Shown here piece after piece: positions 25,200-38,400 of a stretch of 64,000 nucleotides of DNA. The notes below the pieces were generated by a model. That model worked only from the letters and a program-made list of their open reading frames with translations. It was not told the DNA's origin and searched no databases. The number at the start of each line of letters is the position of its first letter. The first letter of the stretch is position 1. The stretch comes from Megascapheus bottae (lineage: Eukaryota > Chordata > Mammalia > Rodentia > Geomyidae): contig JANJXV010000159.1 of NCBI GenBank assembly GCA_024803745.1, positions 1,548,498 through 1,612,497 of the forward strand, written 5' to 3'. A program made the position numbers and the translations under genes.

Positions 25200-28100
25200 T
25201 TTGTGAAGTCATAGAATGGAGGTATGTGAAGTCAAATTAGAGGGGTGTGAAGACAGAGAATGCAGGTGTGGGAAGTCACAGAATGGAGGAGGTGAAGTCA
25301 CAGAATGGAGGTGTGTGAAGTCATAGAATGGAGGTGTGTGAAGTCACAGAATTGAGGTGTTTGTAGTTATATATTGGAGTTGTGTGAAGTCAAAATGGAT
25401 GTGTGAAGTCATAGAATGGAGGTGTGTGAAGTCATAGAATGGAGGTGTGTGAAGTCCCAGAATGGAGGTGTGTGAATTCATAGAATGGAGGTATGTGAAG
25501 TCACAGAATGGAGGTGTGTGAAGTCACAGAATGAAGGTTTGTGAAGTCATAGATGGAGGTATGTGAAGTCTAATTGGAGGGATGTGAAGTCGGAGAATCG
25601 TGGTGTGTGAAGTCACAGAATGGAGGGGTGTGAAGTCACAGAATGGAGGTGTGTGAAGTCAAAGAGTGGAGGTGTGTGAAGTCATAGAATGGAGGTGTGT
25701 GAAGTCATAGAATGTATGTTTGTGAAGTAAGAATGAAGGGGTGTGAAGTCATAGAATGGAGATGTGTGAAGTCACAAAATGGAGGTGTGCGAAGTCATAG
25801 AATGGAGGTGTGTGAAGTCATAGAATGGAGGTGTGTGAAGTCATATAATGGAGGTGTGTGAAGTCACATAATGTAGGTGTGTGAAGTCAGAATGGAGGTG
25901 TGAAGTCATAGAATGGAGGTGGGTGAAATCATAGTAAGGAGGTGTGGGAAGTCATAGAATGGAGGAGTGTGAAGTCATAGAGTGGAGGTGAGTGAAGTCA
26001 CAGATTCGAGGTCTGTGAAGTCATAGAGTGGAGGTGAGTGAAGTCAAAGATTCGAGGTCTGTGAAGACACAGAATGGAGGGGTGTGAAGTCAGAATGGAG
26101 GTGTGTGAAGTCATAGAATGGAGGTATGTGAACTCATAGAATGGAGGTGTGTGACGTCACAATGGAAGTGTGTGAAGTCATAGAATGGAGGTTTGTGAAG
26201 TCAGAGAATGGAGGTGTGTGAAGTCACAGAATGGAGTTTTGTGAAGTCAAAGAATGGAGGTATGTGAAGTCAAATTGGAGGGGTGTGAAGTCGTAGAATG
26301 GAGGTGTATGAAGTCACAGAATGGAGGTGGGTGAAGTCACAGAATGGAGGTGTGTGAAGTCATAGAATGGAGGTGTGTGAAGTCACAGAATGGACGGGTA
26401 TGAAGTCATAGAATGGAGGTGCGTGAAGTCAGAGAATTGAGGTGTTTGAAGTCATATATTGGAGGTGTGTGAAGTCAAAATGGCTGTGTGAAGTCATAGA
26501 ATGGAGGTGTGTGAAGTCATAGAATGGAGCTGTGTGAAGTCATAGAATGGAGTTGTGTGAAGTCACAGAGTGGAGATGTGTGAATTCATAGAATGGAGGT
26601 GTGTGAAGTCACAGAATGGAGGTGTGTAAAGTCACAGAATGGAGGTTTGTGAAGTCACAGAATGGAGGGTTGTGAAGTCACAGAATGGAGATGTGTGAAG
26701 TCACAGATTGGAGGTGTGTGAAGTCAAAGAATGGAGGTGTGTGAAGTCATAGAATGGAGGTGTGTGAAGTCATAGAATGTATGTTTGTGAAGTAAGAATG
26801 AAGGTGTGTGAAGTCATAGAATGGAGGTGTGTGAAGTCATAGAATGGAGGTGTGTGAAGTCATAGAATGGAGGTGTGTGACTTCACAATGGAAGTGTGTG
26901 AAGTCATAGAATGGAGGTGTGTGAAGTCACAGAATGGAGGTGTGTGAAGTCAAAATGGAGGTGTGTGACGTCCTAAAATGGAGGTGTGTGAAATCATAGA
27001 ATGGAGGTTTGTGAAGTCAAAGAATGGAGGTGTGTGAACTCAGAATGGAGGTATGTGAAGTCACAGAATGGAGGTGTGTGAAGTCATAGCATGGAGGTAT
27101 GTGAAATCATAGAATGGAGGTTTGCGAAGTCATAGAATGGAGGTGTGTGAAGTCATAGAATGGAGGGGTGTGAAGTCACAGAATGGAGGTATGTGAAGTC
27201 ACAGAATGGAAGTTTGCGAAGTCATAGAATGGAGTTGTGTGAAGTCATAGAATGGATGTTTCTGAATTAAGAATGAAGGTGTGTGAAGTCATAGAATGGA
27301 GGTGTGTGAAGACAAAATTGTAGTGTGTGAACTCAAGAATGGAGGTGTGTGAAGTCGTGGAATGGAGGAGTGTGAAGTCAAAGAATGGAGGTGTGGGAAG
27401 TCAAACAATGGTGGTGTGTGAAGTCACAGAATGGAGGTGTGTGAAGTCACAGAATGGAATTGTGTGAAGTCAAAATGGAGGAGTGTGAAGTCACAGAATA
27501 GAAGTGTGTGAAGTCACAGAATGGAGGTGTGTGAAGTCACAATGGTGGTGTGTGAAGTCACAGAATGGAGGTGTGTAATGTCGTGGAATGGAGGTTTGTG
27601 AAGTCAAAGAATGGAGGTGTGTGAAGTCAAAGAATGGTGGTGTGTGAAGTCATAGAATGGAGGTGTGTGAAGTCACAGAATGGAGGTGTGGGAAGTCACA
27701 GAATGGAGGTTTGTGAAGTCAAAGAATGGTGGTGTGTGAAGTCATAGAATGGAGGTGTGTGAAGTCATAGAATGTATGTTTGTGAAGTAAGAATGAAGGT
27801 GTGTGAAGTCAGAGGATGGAGGTGTGTGAAGTCACAGAATGGAGGTGTGTGAAGTCATAGAATGGAGGTGTGTAAAGTCATAGAATGGAGGTGTGTGAAG
27901 TCATAGAATGGATGTTTGTGAAGTAAGAATGAAGGTGTGTTAAGTCATAGAATGGAGGTGTGTGAAGTCACAGAATGGAGGTGTGTGAAGTCATAGAATG
28001 GAGCTGTGTGAAGTCAGAATGGAGTTGTGTGAAATCATAGAATGGAGGTGTGTGAAATCAAAGAATGGAGGTGTGTGAAGTCAAAGAATGGAAGTGTGTG

Positions 28101-28360
28101 AAGTCATAGAATGGAGGTGTGTGAAGTCATAGAATGGAGGTGTGTGAAGTCACAGAATTGATGTTTGTGAAGTCAGAATGGAGGTGTGTGAACTCACAAT
28201 GGAGTTGTGTGAAGTCAAAGAATGGAGGTGTGTGAAGTCACAGAATTGATGTTTGTGAAGTCAGAATGGAGGTGAGTGAAGTCAGAATGGAGGTGTGTGA
28301 AGTCATAGAATGGAGGTGTGTGAAGTCACAATGCAGGTGTGTGAACTCATAGAATGGAGG
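25200..28360. repeat. 3.7-4.0 kb tandem duplication, first copy
   Basis: Landmarks ATTAGAGGGG (25,236), GTAAGAATGAAGGG (25,727), ATTCGAGGTCTG (26,004), TCAAAATGGCTGTG (26,475) and CACAGAATTGATG (28,151) recur at 28,918, 29,410, 29,664, 30,520 and 32,151. The offset steps through 3,682, 3,683, 3,660, 4,045, 4,021, 3,977 and 4,000. This copy also belongs to the second giant unit, so the 3.7-4.0 kb event extended that unit on its right side. Confidence 0.82.
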
Positions 28361-31300
28361 TGTGTGAAGTCACATAATGGAGGTGTGTGAAATCAAAATG
28401 GAGGTGAGTGACCTCATAAAATGGAGGTGTGTGAAGTCCTAGATTGGAGGTGTGTGAAATCATAGTATGGAGGTTTGTGAAGTCACAGAATTGAGGTGTG
28501 TGAAGTCACAGAATTGAGGTTTGTGAAGTCACAGAATGTAGGTGTGTGAAGTCACAGAATGGAGGATTGTGAAGTCATAGAATGGAGGTATGTGAAGTCA
28601 AATTGGAGGGGTGTGAAGTCGGAGAATGGAGGTGTGGGAAGTCATAGAATGGAGGTGGGTGAAATCACAGAATGGAGGTGTGTGAAGTCATAGAATGGAG
28701 GTGTGTGAAGTCACAGAATGGACGGGTATGAAGTCATAGAAGGGAGGTGTGTGAAGTCACAGAATTGAGATGTTTGAAGTTATATATTGGAGGTGTGTGA
28801 AGTCAAAATGGATGTGTGAAGTCATAGAATGGAGATGTGTGAAGTCGGAGAATGGAGGTGTGTGAAGTCACAGAATGGAGGTTTGTGAAGTCATAGAATG
28901 GAGGTATGTGAAGTCAAATTAGAGGGGTGTGAAGACGGAGAATGCAGGTGTGGGAAGTCACAGAATGGAGGAGGTGAAGTCACAGAATGGAGGTGTGTAA
29001 AGTCATAGAATGGAGGTGTGTGAAGTCACAGAATTGAGGTGTTTGTAGTTATATATTGGAGGTGTGTGAAGTCAAAATGGATGTGTGAAGTCATAGAATG
29101 GAGGTGTGTGAAGTCATAGAATGGAGGTGTGTGAAGTCCCAGAATGGAGGTGTGTGAATTCATAGAATGGAGGTATGTGAAGTCACAGAATGGAGGTGTG
29201 TGAAGTTACAGAATGGAGGTTTGTGAAGTCATAGAATGGAGGTATGTGAAGTCTAATTGGAGGGATGGGAAGTCGGAGAATCGTGGTGTGTGAAGTCACA
29301 GAATGGAGGGGTGTGAAGTCACAGAATGGAGGTGTGTGAAGTCAAAGAGTGGAGGTGTGTGAAGTCATAGAATGGAGGTGTGTGAAGTCATAGAATGTAT
29401 GTTTGTGAAGTAAGAATGAAGGGTTGTGAAGTCATAGAATGGAGATGTGTGAAGTCACAAAATGGAGGTGTGCGAAGTCATAGAATGGAGGTGTGTGAAG
29501 TCATATAATGGAGGTGTGTGACGTCACATAATGTAGGTGTTTGAAGTCAGAATGGAGGTGTGAAGTCATAGAATGGAGGTGGGTGAAGTCATAGTAAGGA
29601 GGTGTGGGAAGTCATAGAATGGAGGAGTGTGAAGTCATAGAGTGGAGGTGAGTGAAGTCACAGATTCGAGGTCTGTGAAGTCATAGAGTGGAGGTGAGTG
29701 AAGTCAAAGATTCGAGGTCTGTGAAGTCACAGAATGGAGGTGTGTGAAGTCAGAATGGAGGTGTGTGAAGTCATAGAATGGAGGTATGTAAACTCATAGA
29801 ATGGAGGTGTGTGACGTCACAATGGAAGTGTGTGAAGTCATAGAATGGAGGTGTGTGAAGTCATAGAATGGAGGTATGTGAAGTCAAAATGGAGGTGTGT
29901 GACGTCCTAAAATGGAAGTGTGTGAAGTCATAGAATGGAGTTGTGTGAAAGCATATAATGGAGGTTTGTCAAGTCACAGAATTGAGGTGTGTGAACTCAG
30001 AATGGAGGTGTGTGAAGTCACAGAATGGAGGTGTGTGAAGTAATAGCATGGAGGTATGTGAAATCATAGAATGGAAGTGTGTGAAGTCATAGAATGGAGG
30101 TGTGTGAAGTCATAAAATGAAGGTGTGTGAAGTCATAGAATGGAGGTGTGTGAAGTCACAGAAGGGAGGTGTGGGAAGTCACATAATGGAGGTGTGTGAA
30201 GTCAAAATGGAGGTGAGTGACCTCATAACATGGAGGTGTGTGAAGTCATAGATTGGAGGTGTGTGAAATCAGAGTATGGAGGTTTGTGAAGTCACAGAAT
30301 TGAGGTGTGTGAAGTCACAGAATTGAGGTGTGTGAAGTCAGAGAATGGAGGTTTGTGAAGTCATAGAATGGAGGTATGTGAAGTCAAATTGGAGGGGTGT
30401 GAAGTCGGAGAATGGAGGTGTATGAAGTCACAGAATGGAGGTGGGTGAAGTCACAGAATGGAGGTGTGTGAAGTCACAGAATTGAGGTGTTTGAAGTCAT
30501 ATATTGGAGGTGTGTGAAGTCAAAATGGATGTGTGAAGTCATAGAATGGAGGTGTGTGAAGTCATAGAATGGAGGTGTGTGAAGTCACAGAATGGAGATG
30601 TGTGAATTCATAGAATGGAGGTGTGTGACGTCACAGAATGGAGGTGTGTAAAGTCACAGAATGGAGGTTTGTGAAGTCACAGAATGGAGGGTTGTGAAGT
30701 CACAGAATGGAGATGTGTGAAGTCACAGATTGGAGGTGTGTGAAGTCAAAGAATGGAGGTGTGTGAAGTCATAGAATGGAGGTGTGTGAAGTCATAGAAT
30801 GTATGTTTGTGAAGTAAGAATGAAGGTGTGTGAAGTCATAGAATGGAGGTGTGTGAAGTCATAGAATGGAGGTGTGTGAAGTCATAGAATGGAGGTGTGT
30901 GACTTCCCAATGGAAGTGTGTGAGGTCATAGAATGGATGTGTGTGAAGTCACAGAATGGAGGTGTGTGAAGTCATAATGGAGGTTTGTGACGTCCTAAAA
31001 TGGAGGTGTGTGAAATCATAGAATGGAGGTTTGTGAAGTCAAAGAATGGAGGTGTGTGAACTCAGAATGGAGGTATGTGAAGTCACAGAATGGAGGTGTG
31101 TGAAGTCATAGCATGGAGGTATGTGAAATCATAGATGGAGGTTTGCGAAGTCATAGAATGGAGGTGTGTGAAGTCATAGAATGGAGGGGTGTGAAGTCAC
31201 AGAATGGAGGTATGTGAAGTCACAGAATGGAAGTTTGCGAAGTCATAGAATGAAGGTGTGTGAAGTCATAGAATGGAGGTGTGTGAAGACAAAATTGTGG

Positions 31301-34300
31301 TGTGTGAACTCAAGAATGGAGGTGTGTGAAGTCGTGGAATGGAGGAGTGTGAAGTCAAAGAATGGAGGTGTGGGAAGTCAAACAATGTTGGTGTGTGAAG
31401 TCACAGAATGGAGGTGTGTGAAGTCACAGAATTGAAGTGTGTGAAGTCAAAATGGAGGAGTGTGAAGTCACAGAATGGAAGTGTGTGAAGTCACAGAATG
31501 TAGGCGTGTGAAGTCACAATGGTGGTGTGTGAAGTCACAGAATGGAGGTGTGTAATGTCGTGGAATGGAGGTGTGTGAAGTCAAAGAATGGAGGTGTGTG
31601 AAGTCAAACAATGGAGGTGTGTGAAGTCATAGAATGGAGGTGTGTGAAGTCACAGAATGGAGGTGTGGGAAGTCACAGAATGGAGGATTGTGAAGTCAAA
31701 GAATGGAGGTGTGTGAAGTCATAGAATGGAGGTGTGTGAAGTCATAGAATGTATGTTTGTGAAGTAAGAATGAAGGTGTGTGAAGTCAGAGAATGGAGGT
31801 GTGTGAAGTCACAGAATGGAGGTGTGTGAAGTCATAGAATGGAGGTTTGTAAAGTCATAGAATGGAGGTGTGTGAAGTCATAGAATGGATGTTTGTGAAG
31901 TAAGAATGAAGGTGTGTTAAGTCATAGAATGGAGGTGTGTGAAGTCACAGAATGGAGCTGTGTGAAGTCATAGAATGGAGCTGTGTGAAGTCAGAATGGA
32001 GGTGTGTGAAATCATATAATGGATGTGTGTGAAATCAAAGAATGGAGGTGTGTGAAGTCAAAGAATGGAAGTGTGTGAAGTCATAGAATGGAGGTGTGTG
32101 AAGTCATAGAATGGAGGTGTGTGAAGTCAGAGAATGGAGGTGTGTGAAGTCACAGAATTGATGTTTGTGAAGTCAGAATGGAGGTGTGTGAACTCACAAT
32201 GGAGTTGTGTGAAGTCAAAGAATGGAGGTGTGTGAAGTCACAGAATTGATGTTTGTGAAGTCAGAATGGAGGTGAGTGAAGTCAGAATGGAGGTGTGTGA
32301 AGTCATAGAATGGAGGTGTGTGAAGTCACAATGCAGGTGTGTGAACTCATAGAATGGAGGTCTGTGAAGTCACAGAATGGAGGTGTGTGAAGTCATAGAA
32401 TGGTGGTGTGTGAAGTCAGAATGGAGGTGTGTGAAATCATAGAATGGAGGTGTGTGAAATCAAAAATGGAGGTGTGTGAAGTCATAGAATGGATGTTTCT
32501 GAAGAAAGAATGTAGGTGTGTGAAGTCATACAATGGAGGTGTATGAAGTCATAGAACTGAGGTGTGTGAAGTCAGAATGCAAGTGTGTGAAGTCATAGAA
32601 TGGCTGCATGTGAAGTCATAGAATGGAGTTGTATGCACTCATAGAATGGAGGTGTGTGAAGTCATAAAATGGAGGTGTGTGAAGTCAGAATGGAGATGTG
32701 TGAAGTCACAGAATGGAGGTGGGTGAAGTCATAGAATGATGGTGTGTGAAGTCACAGAATGGAGGTGTAAGAAGTCAAAGTATGGAGGTGTGTGAAGTCA
32801 TAGAATGGAGTTGCGTGAAGTCATAGATGGCGGTGTGTGAAGTCATAGAATGTTGGTGTGTGAAGTCATAGAATGGAGGTGTATGAAGTCAAAGAATGGA
32901 GGTCTGTGAAGTCATAAAACTGAGTTGTGTGAAGTCATATATGGAGGTGTGCGAAGTCATAGAATGGAGGTGTGTGAAGTCAGAATGGAGCTGTGTGAAT
33001 GCATAGAATGGAGGTGTGTGAAATCAGAATAGAGGTGTGTGAAGTCACAGAATGGAGGTGTGTGAATTCAGAATGGAGTTGTGTGAAGTCATAGAATGGA
33101 GGTGTGTGAAGTCAGAATGGAGGTGTGTGAAGTCATAGAATGGAGGTTTGTGAAGTCAGAATGGAGGTGTGTGAACTCATACAATGGAGGTGTGTGAAGT
33201 CACAATGTAGGTGTGTGAAGTCACAGAATGGAGGTGTGTGAAGTCACAGAATGGAGGTGTTTGAAGTCATAGAAGGGAGCTGTGTGAACTCAAATTGGAG
33301 GTGTGTGAAGTCACAGAATGGAGGGAGGTGTGTGAACTCAGAATGGAGGTGTGTGAAGTCACAGAATGGAGGTGCGTGAAGTCATAGAATGGAGCTGTGT
33401 GAAGTCAGAATGGAGGTGTGTGAAGTCAGAGAATGGAGGTGTGTGAACTCACACTGGAGGTGTGTGAAGTCAAAGAATGGAGGTGTGTGAAGTCAAAGAA
33501 TGGAAGTGTGTGAAGTCATAGAATGGCGGTGTGTGAAGTCAAAATTGTGGAGTGTGAATTCACAAATGGAGGTGTGAAGTCAGAATTTAGCTGTGTGAAA
33601 TCATAGAATGGAGGTGTGTGAATAAAGAATGGAGGTGTGTAAAGTCATAGAATGGAGGTGTGTGAAGTCACAGAATTGATGTTTGTGAAGTCAGAATGGA
33701 GGTGTGTGAACTCACAATGGAGCTGTGTGAACTCATAGAATGGAGGTGTGTGAAGTCACAGAATTGATGTTTGTGAAGTCAAAATGGAGGTGTGTGAACT
33801 CACAATGGAGTTGTGTGAAGTCAAAAATGGAGGTGTGTGAAGTCACAGAATTGATGTTTGTGAAGTCAGAATGGAGGTGAGTGAAGTCAGAATGGAGGTG
33901 TGTGAAGTCATAGAATGGAGGTGTGTGAAGTCACAATGCAGGTGTGTGAACTCATAGAATGGAGGTGTGTGAAGTCACAGAATGGAGGTGTGTGAAGTCA
34001 TAGAATGGAGGTGTGTGAAGTCAGAATGGAGGTGTGTGAAATCATAGAATGGAGGTGTGTGAAATCAAAGAATGGAGGTGTGTGAAGTCATAGAATGGAT
34101 GTTTCTGAAGAAAGAATGTAGGTGTGTGAAGTCATAGAATGGAGGTGTATGAAGTCATAGAATGGAGGTGTGTGAAGTCAGAATGCAAGTGTGTGAAGTC
34201 ACAGAATGGCTGCATGTGAAGTCATAGAATGGAGTTGTATGCACTCATAGAATGGAGGTGTGTGAAGTCATACAATGGAGGTGTGTGAAGTCAGAATGGA

Positions 34301-34310
34301 GATGTCTGAA
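26140..34310. repeat. 12-kb higher-order unit, first copy
   Basis: GGAGTTTTGTGAAG at 26,233, ATTAGAGGGG at 28,918, the ATGGAGGGGTGTGAAG unit at 31,181 and CACAGAATTGATG at 32,151 correspond to 38,249, 40,934, 43,267 and 44,237. Offsets are 12,016 and then 12,086. The change is a loss of three units here near 30,470; the copy at 42,470 retains the GACGGGTATGAAG unit. From about 33,541 the offset is 12,651. Similarity ends near 34,310, where this copy has GATGTCTGAAGTC. Confidence 0.85.
28880..32350. repeat. 3.7-4.0 kb tandem duplication, second copy
   Basis: This is the partner of 25,200-28,360. It differs by loss of one unit near 29,500, a longer segment at about 29,840-30,480 with the GACGTCCTAAAATGG unit restored, loss of 44 bp (two units) near 31,240, and gain of one unit near 32,117. 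It diverges at 32,350, where the first copy has CATAATGG and this one continues with CAGAATGGAGG. Confidence 0.8.
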
Positions 34311-35400
34311 GTCATAGAATGGAGGTGTGTGAAGTCATAGAATGGAGGTGTGTGACGTCACAATGGAAGTGTGTGAAGTCATAGAATGGAGGTTTGTGAA
34401 GTCAGAGAATGGAGGTGTGTGAAGTCACAGAATGGAGTTTTGTGAAGTCAAAGAATGGAGGTATGTGAAGTCAAATTGGAGGGGTGTGAAGTCGTAGAAT
34501 GGACGTGTATGAAGTCACAGAATGGAGGTGGGTGAAGTCACAGAATGGAGGTGTGTGAAGTCATAGAATGGAGATGTGTGAAGTCACAGAATGGACGGGT
34601 ATGAAGTCATAGAATGGAGGTGCGTGAAGTCAGAGAATTGAGGTGTTTGAAGTCATATATTGGAGGTGTGTGAAGTCAAAATGGCTGTGTGAAGTCATAG
34701 AATGGAGGTGTGTGAAGTCATAGAATGGAGCTGTGTGAAGTCATAGAATGGAGTTGTGTGAAGTCACAGAATGGAGATGTGTGAATTCATAGAATGCAGG
34801 TGTGTGAAGTCACAGAATGGAGGTGTGTAAAGTCACAGAATGGAGGTTTGTGAAGTCACAGAATGGAGGGTTGTGAAGTCACAGAATGGAGATGTGTGAA
34901 GTCACAGATTGGAGGTGTGTGAAGTCAAAGAATGGAGGTGTGTGAAGTCATAGAATGGAGGTGTGTGAAGTCATAGAATGTATGTTTGTGAAGTAAGAAT
35001 GAAGATGTGTGAAGTCATAGAATGGAGGTGTGTGAAGTCATAGAATGGAGGTGTGTGAAGTCATAGAATGGAGGTGTGTGACTTCACAATGTAAGTGTGT
35101 GAAGTCATAGAATGGAGGTGTGTGAAGTCACAGAATGGAGGTGTGTGAAGTCAAAATGGAGGTGTGTGACGTCCTAAAATGGAGGTGTGTGAAATCATAG
35201 AATGGAGGTTTGTGAAGTCAAAGAATGGAGGTGTGTGAACTCAGAATGGAGGTATGTGAAGTCACAGAATGGAGGTGTGTGAAGTCATAGCATGGAGGTA
35301 TGTGAAATCATAGAATGGAGGTTTGCGAAGTCATAGAATGGAGGTGTGTGAAGTCATAGAATGGAGGGGTGTGAAGTCACAGAATGGAGGTATGTGAAGT
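32151..35400. repeat. 3.25-3.8 kb tandem duplication, first copy
   Basis: CACAGAATTGATG at 32,151 recurs at 35,401 and the two regions stay colinear at an offset of 3,250 until 33,540/36,790. After a 565-bp extra block in the second copy they continue at an offset of 3,815: AAAATTGTGGAGTG is at 33,541 and 37,356, and GGAGTTTTGTG at 34,434 and 38,249. The last part, 34,330-35,400, is also a copy of 26,138-27,205 at an offset of 8,201. This unit is therefore a mosaic. Confidence 0.83.
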
Positions 35401-38400
35401 CACAGAATTGATGTTTGTGAAGTCAGAATGGAGGTGTGTGAACTGACAATGGAGTTGTGTGAAGTCAAAGAATGGAGGTGTGTGAAGTCACAGAATTGAT
35501 GTTTGTGAAGTCAGAATGGAGGTGAGTGAAGTCAGAATGGAGGTGTGTGAAGTCATAGAATGGAGGTGTGTGAAGTCACAATGCAGGTGTGTGAACTCAT
35601 AGAATGGAGGTCTGTGAAGTCACAGAATGGAGGTGTGTGAAGTCATAGAATGGAGGTGTGTGAAGTCAGAATGGAGGTGTGTGAAATCATAGAATGGAGG
35701 TGTGTGAAATCAAAAATGGAGGTGTGTGAAGTCATAGAATGGATGTTTCTGAAGAAAGAATGTAGGTGTGTGAAGTCATACAATGGAGGTGTATGAAGTC
35801 ATAGAACTGAGGTGTGTGAAGTCAGAATGCAAGTGTGTGAAGTCATAGAATGGCTGCATGTGAAGTCATAGAATGGAGTTGTATGCACTCATAGAATGGA
35901 GGTGTGTGAAGTCATAAAATGGAGGTGTGTGAAGTCAGAATGGAGATGTGTGAAGTCACAGAATGGAGGTGGGTGAAGTCATAGAATGATGGTGTGTGAA
36001 GTCACAGAATGGAGGTGTAAGAAGTCAAAGTATGGAGGTGTGTGAAGTCATAGAATGGAGTTGCGTGAAGTCATAGATGGCGGTGTGTGAAGTCATAGAA
36101 TGTTGGTGTGTGAAGTCATAGAATGGAGGTGTATGAAGTCAAAGAATGGAGGTCTGTGAAGTCATAAAACTGAGTTGTGTGAAGTCATATATGGAGGTGT
36201 GCGAAGTCATAGAATGGAGGTGTGTGAAGTCAGAATGGAGCTGTGTGAATGCATAGAATGGAGGTGTGTGAAATCAGAATAGAGGTGTGTGAAGTCACAG
36301 AATGGAGGTGTGTGAATTCAGAATGGAGTTGTGTGAAGTCATAGAATGGAGGTGTGTGAAGTCAGAATGGAGGTGTGTGAAGTCATAGAATGGAGGTTTG
36401 TGAAGTCAGAATGGAGGTGTGTGAACTCATACAATGGAGGTGTGTGAAGTCACAATGTAGGTGTGTGAAGTCACAGAATGGAGGTGTGTGAAGTCACAGA
36501 ATGGAGGTGTTTGAAGTCATAGAAGGGAGCTGTGTGAACTCAAATTGGAGGTGTGTGAAGTCACAGAATGGAGGGAGGTGTGTGAACTCAGAATGGAGGT
36601 GTGTGAAGTCACAGAATGGAGGTGCGTGAAGTCATAGAATGGAGCTGTGTGAAGTCAGAATGGAGGTGTGTGAAGTCAGAGAATGGAGGTGTGTGAACTC
36701 ACACTGGAGGTGTGTGAAGTCAAAGAATGGAGGTGTGTGAAGTCAAAGAATGGAAGTGTGTGAAGTCATAGAATGGCGGTGTGTGAAGTCATGGAATGGA
36801 GGTATGTGAAGTCACAGAATTGATGTTTGTGAAGTCAGAATGGAGGTGTGTGAACTCACAATGGAGCTGTGTGAACTCATAGAATGGAAGTGTGTGAAGT
36901 CACAGAATGGAGGTGTGTGAAGTCATAGAATGGAGGTGTGTGAAGTCATAGAATGGAGGTGTGTGAAGTCATAGAATGGAGGGGTGTGAAGTCATAGACT
37001 GGAGGTTTGTGAAGTCATAGAATGGAGGTGTGTGAAGTCATAGAATGGATGTTTCTGAAATAAGAATATAAGTGTGTGAAGTCATAGAATGGAGGTGAAT
37101 GAAGTCAAACTGGTGGTGTGTGAACTCATAGAATGGATGTGTGTGAACTGATAGAATGGAGGTGTGTGAAGTCATGGAATGGAGGTGTGTGAAGTCAAAG
37201 AATGGAGGTGTGTGAAGTCAAACAATGGAGGTGTGTGAAGTCACAGAATGGAGGTGTGTGAAGTCACAGAATGGAAGTGTGTGAAGTCAAAATGGATGTG
37301 TGTAAAGTCACAGAATGGAGGGGTGTGAAGTCACAGAATGGAGGTGTGTGAAGTCAAAATTGTGGAGTGTGAATTCACAAATGGAGGTGTGAAGTCAGAA
37401 TTTAGCTGTGTGAAATCATAGAATGGAGGTGTGTGAATAAAGAATGGAGGTGTGTAAAGTCATAGAATGGAGGTGTGTGAAGTCACAGAATTGATGTTTG
37501 TGAAGTCAGAATGGAGGTGTGTGAACTCACAATGGAGCTGTGTGAACTCATAGAATGGAGGTGTGTGAAGTCACAGAATTGATGTTTGTGAAGTCAGAAT
37601 GGAGGTGTGTGAACTCACAATGGAGTTGTGTGAAGTCAAAAATGGAGGTGTGTGAAGTCACAGAATTGATGTTTGTGAAGTCAGAATGGAGGTGAGTGAA
37701 GTCAGAATGGAGGTGTGTGAAGTCATAGAATGGAGGTGTGTGAAGTCACAATGCAGGTGTGTGAACTCATAGAATGGAGGTGTGTGAAGTCACAGAATGG
37801 AGGTGTGTGAAGTCATAGAATGGAGGTGTGTGAAGTCAGAATGGAGGTGTGTGAAATCATAGAATGGAGGTGTGTGAAATCAACGAATGGAGGTGTGTGA
37901 AGTCATACAATGGATGTTTCTGAAGAAAGAATGTAGGTGTGTGAAGTCATAGAATGGAGGTGTATGAAGTCATAGAATGGAGGTGTGTGAAGTCAGAATG
38001 CAAGTGTGTGAAGTCACAGAATGGCTGCATGTGAAGTCATAGAATGGAGTTGTATGCACTCATAGAATGGAGGTGTGTGAAGTCATACAATGGAGGTGTG
38101 TGAAGTCAGAATGGAGATGTGTGAAGTCATAGAATGGAGGTGTGTGAACTCATAGAATGGAGGTGTGTGACGTCACAATGGAAGTGTGTGAAGTCATAGA
38201 ATGGAGGTTTGTGAAGTCAGAGAATGGAGGTGTGTGAAGTCACAGAATGGAGTTTTGTGAAGTCAAAGAATGGAGGTATGTGAAGTCAAATTGGAGGGGT
38301 GTGAAGTCGTAGAATGGAGGTGTATGAAGTCACAGAATGGAGGTGGGTGAAGTCACAGAATGGAGGTGTGTGAAGTCATAGAATGGAGGTGTGTGAAGTC

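Larger units (their letters stand above)
15173..28880. repeat. Giant higher-order unit, second copy
   Basis: This is the second copy of 1-12,980, colinear throughout. Relative to the first copy it has about 292 bp more near 17,000-17,384, a 1,151-bp tandem duplication at 18,400-20,701, about 134 bp less near 22,940, one extra base near 24,373, and about 582 bp less near 28,605. Past 28,880 it does not follow the first copy but returns to sequence like 25,200, starting a shorter-period duplication. Single-base differences between the copies are scattered and sparse, for example GAGTGATAG near 3,190 against CATAG in the second copy. Confidence 0.9.

Noticed and set aside
36791..37355. Transposon insertion explaining the 565-bp module
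   Set aside because: The module is made of the same 23-bp units, with no terminal repeats, target-site duplication or coding sequence. Exchange within the array is sufficient.
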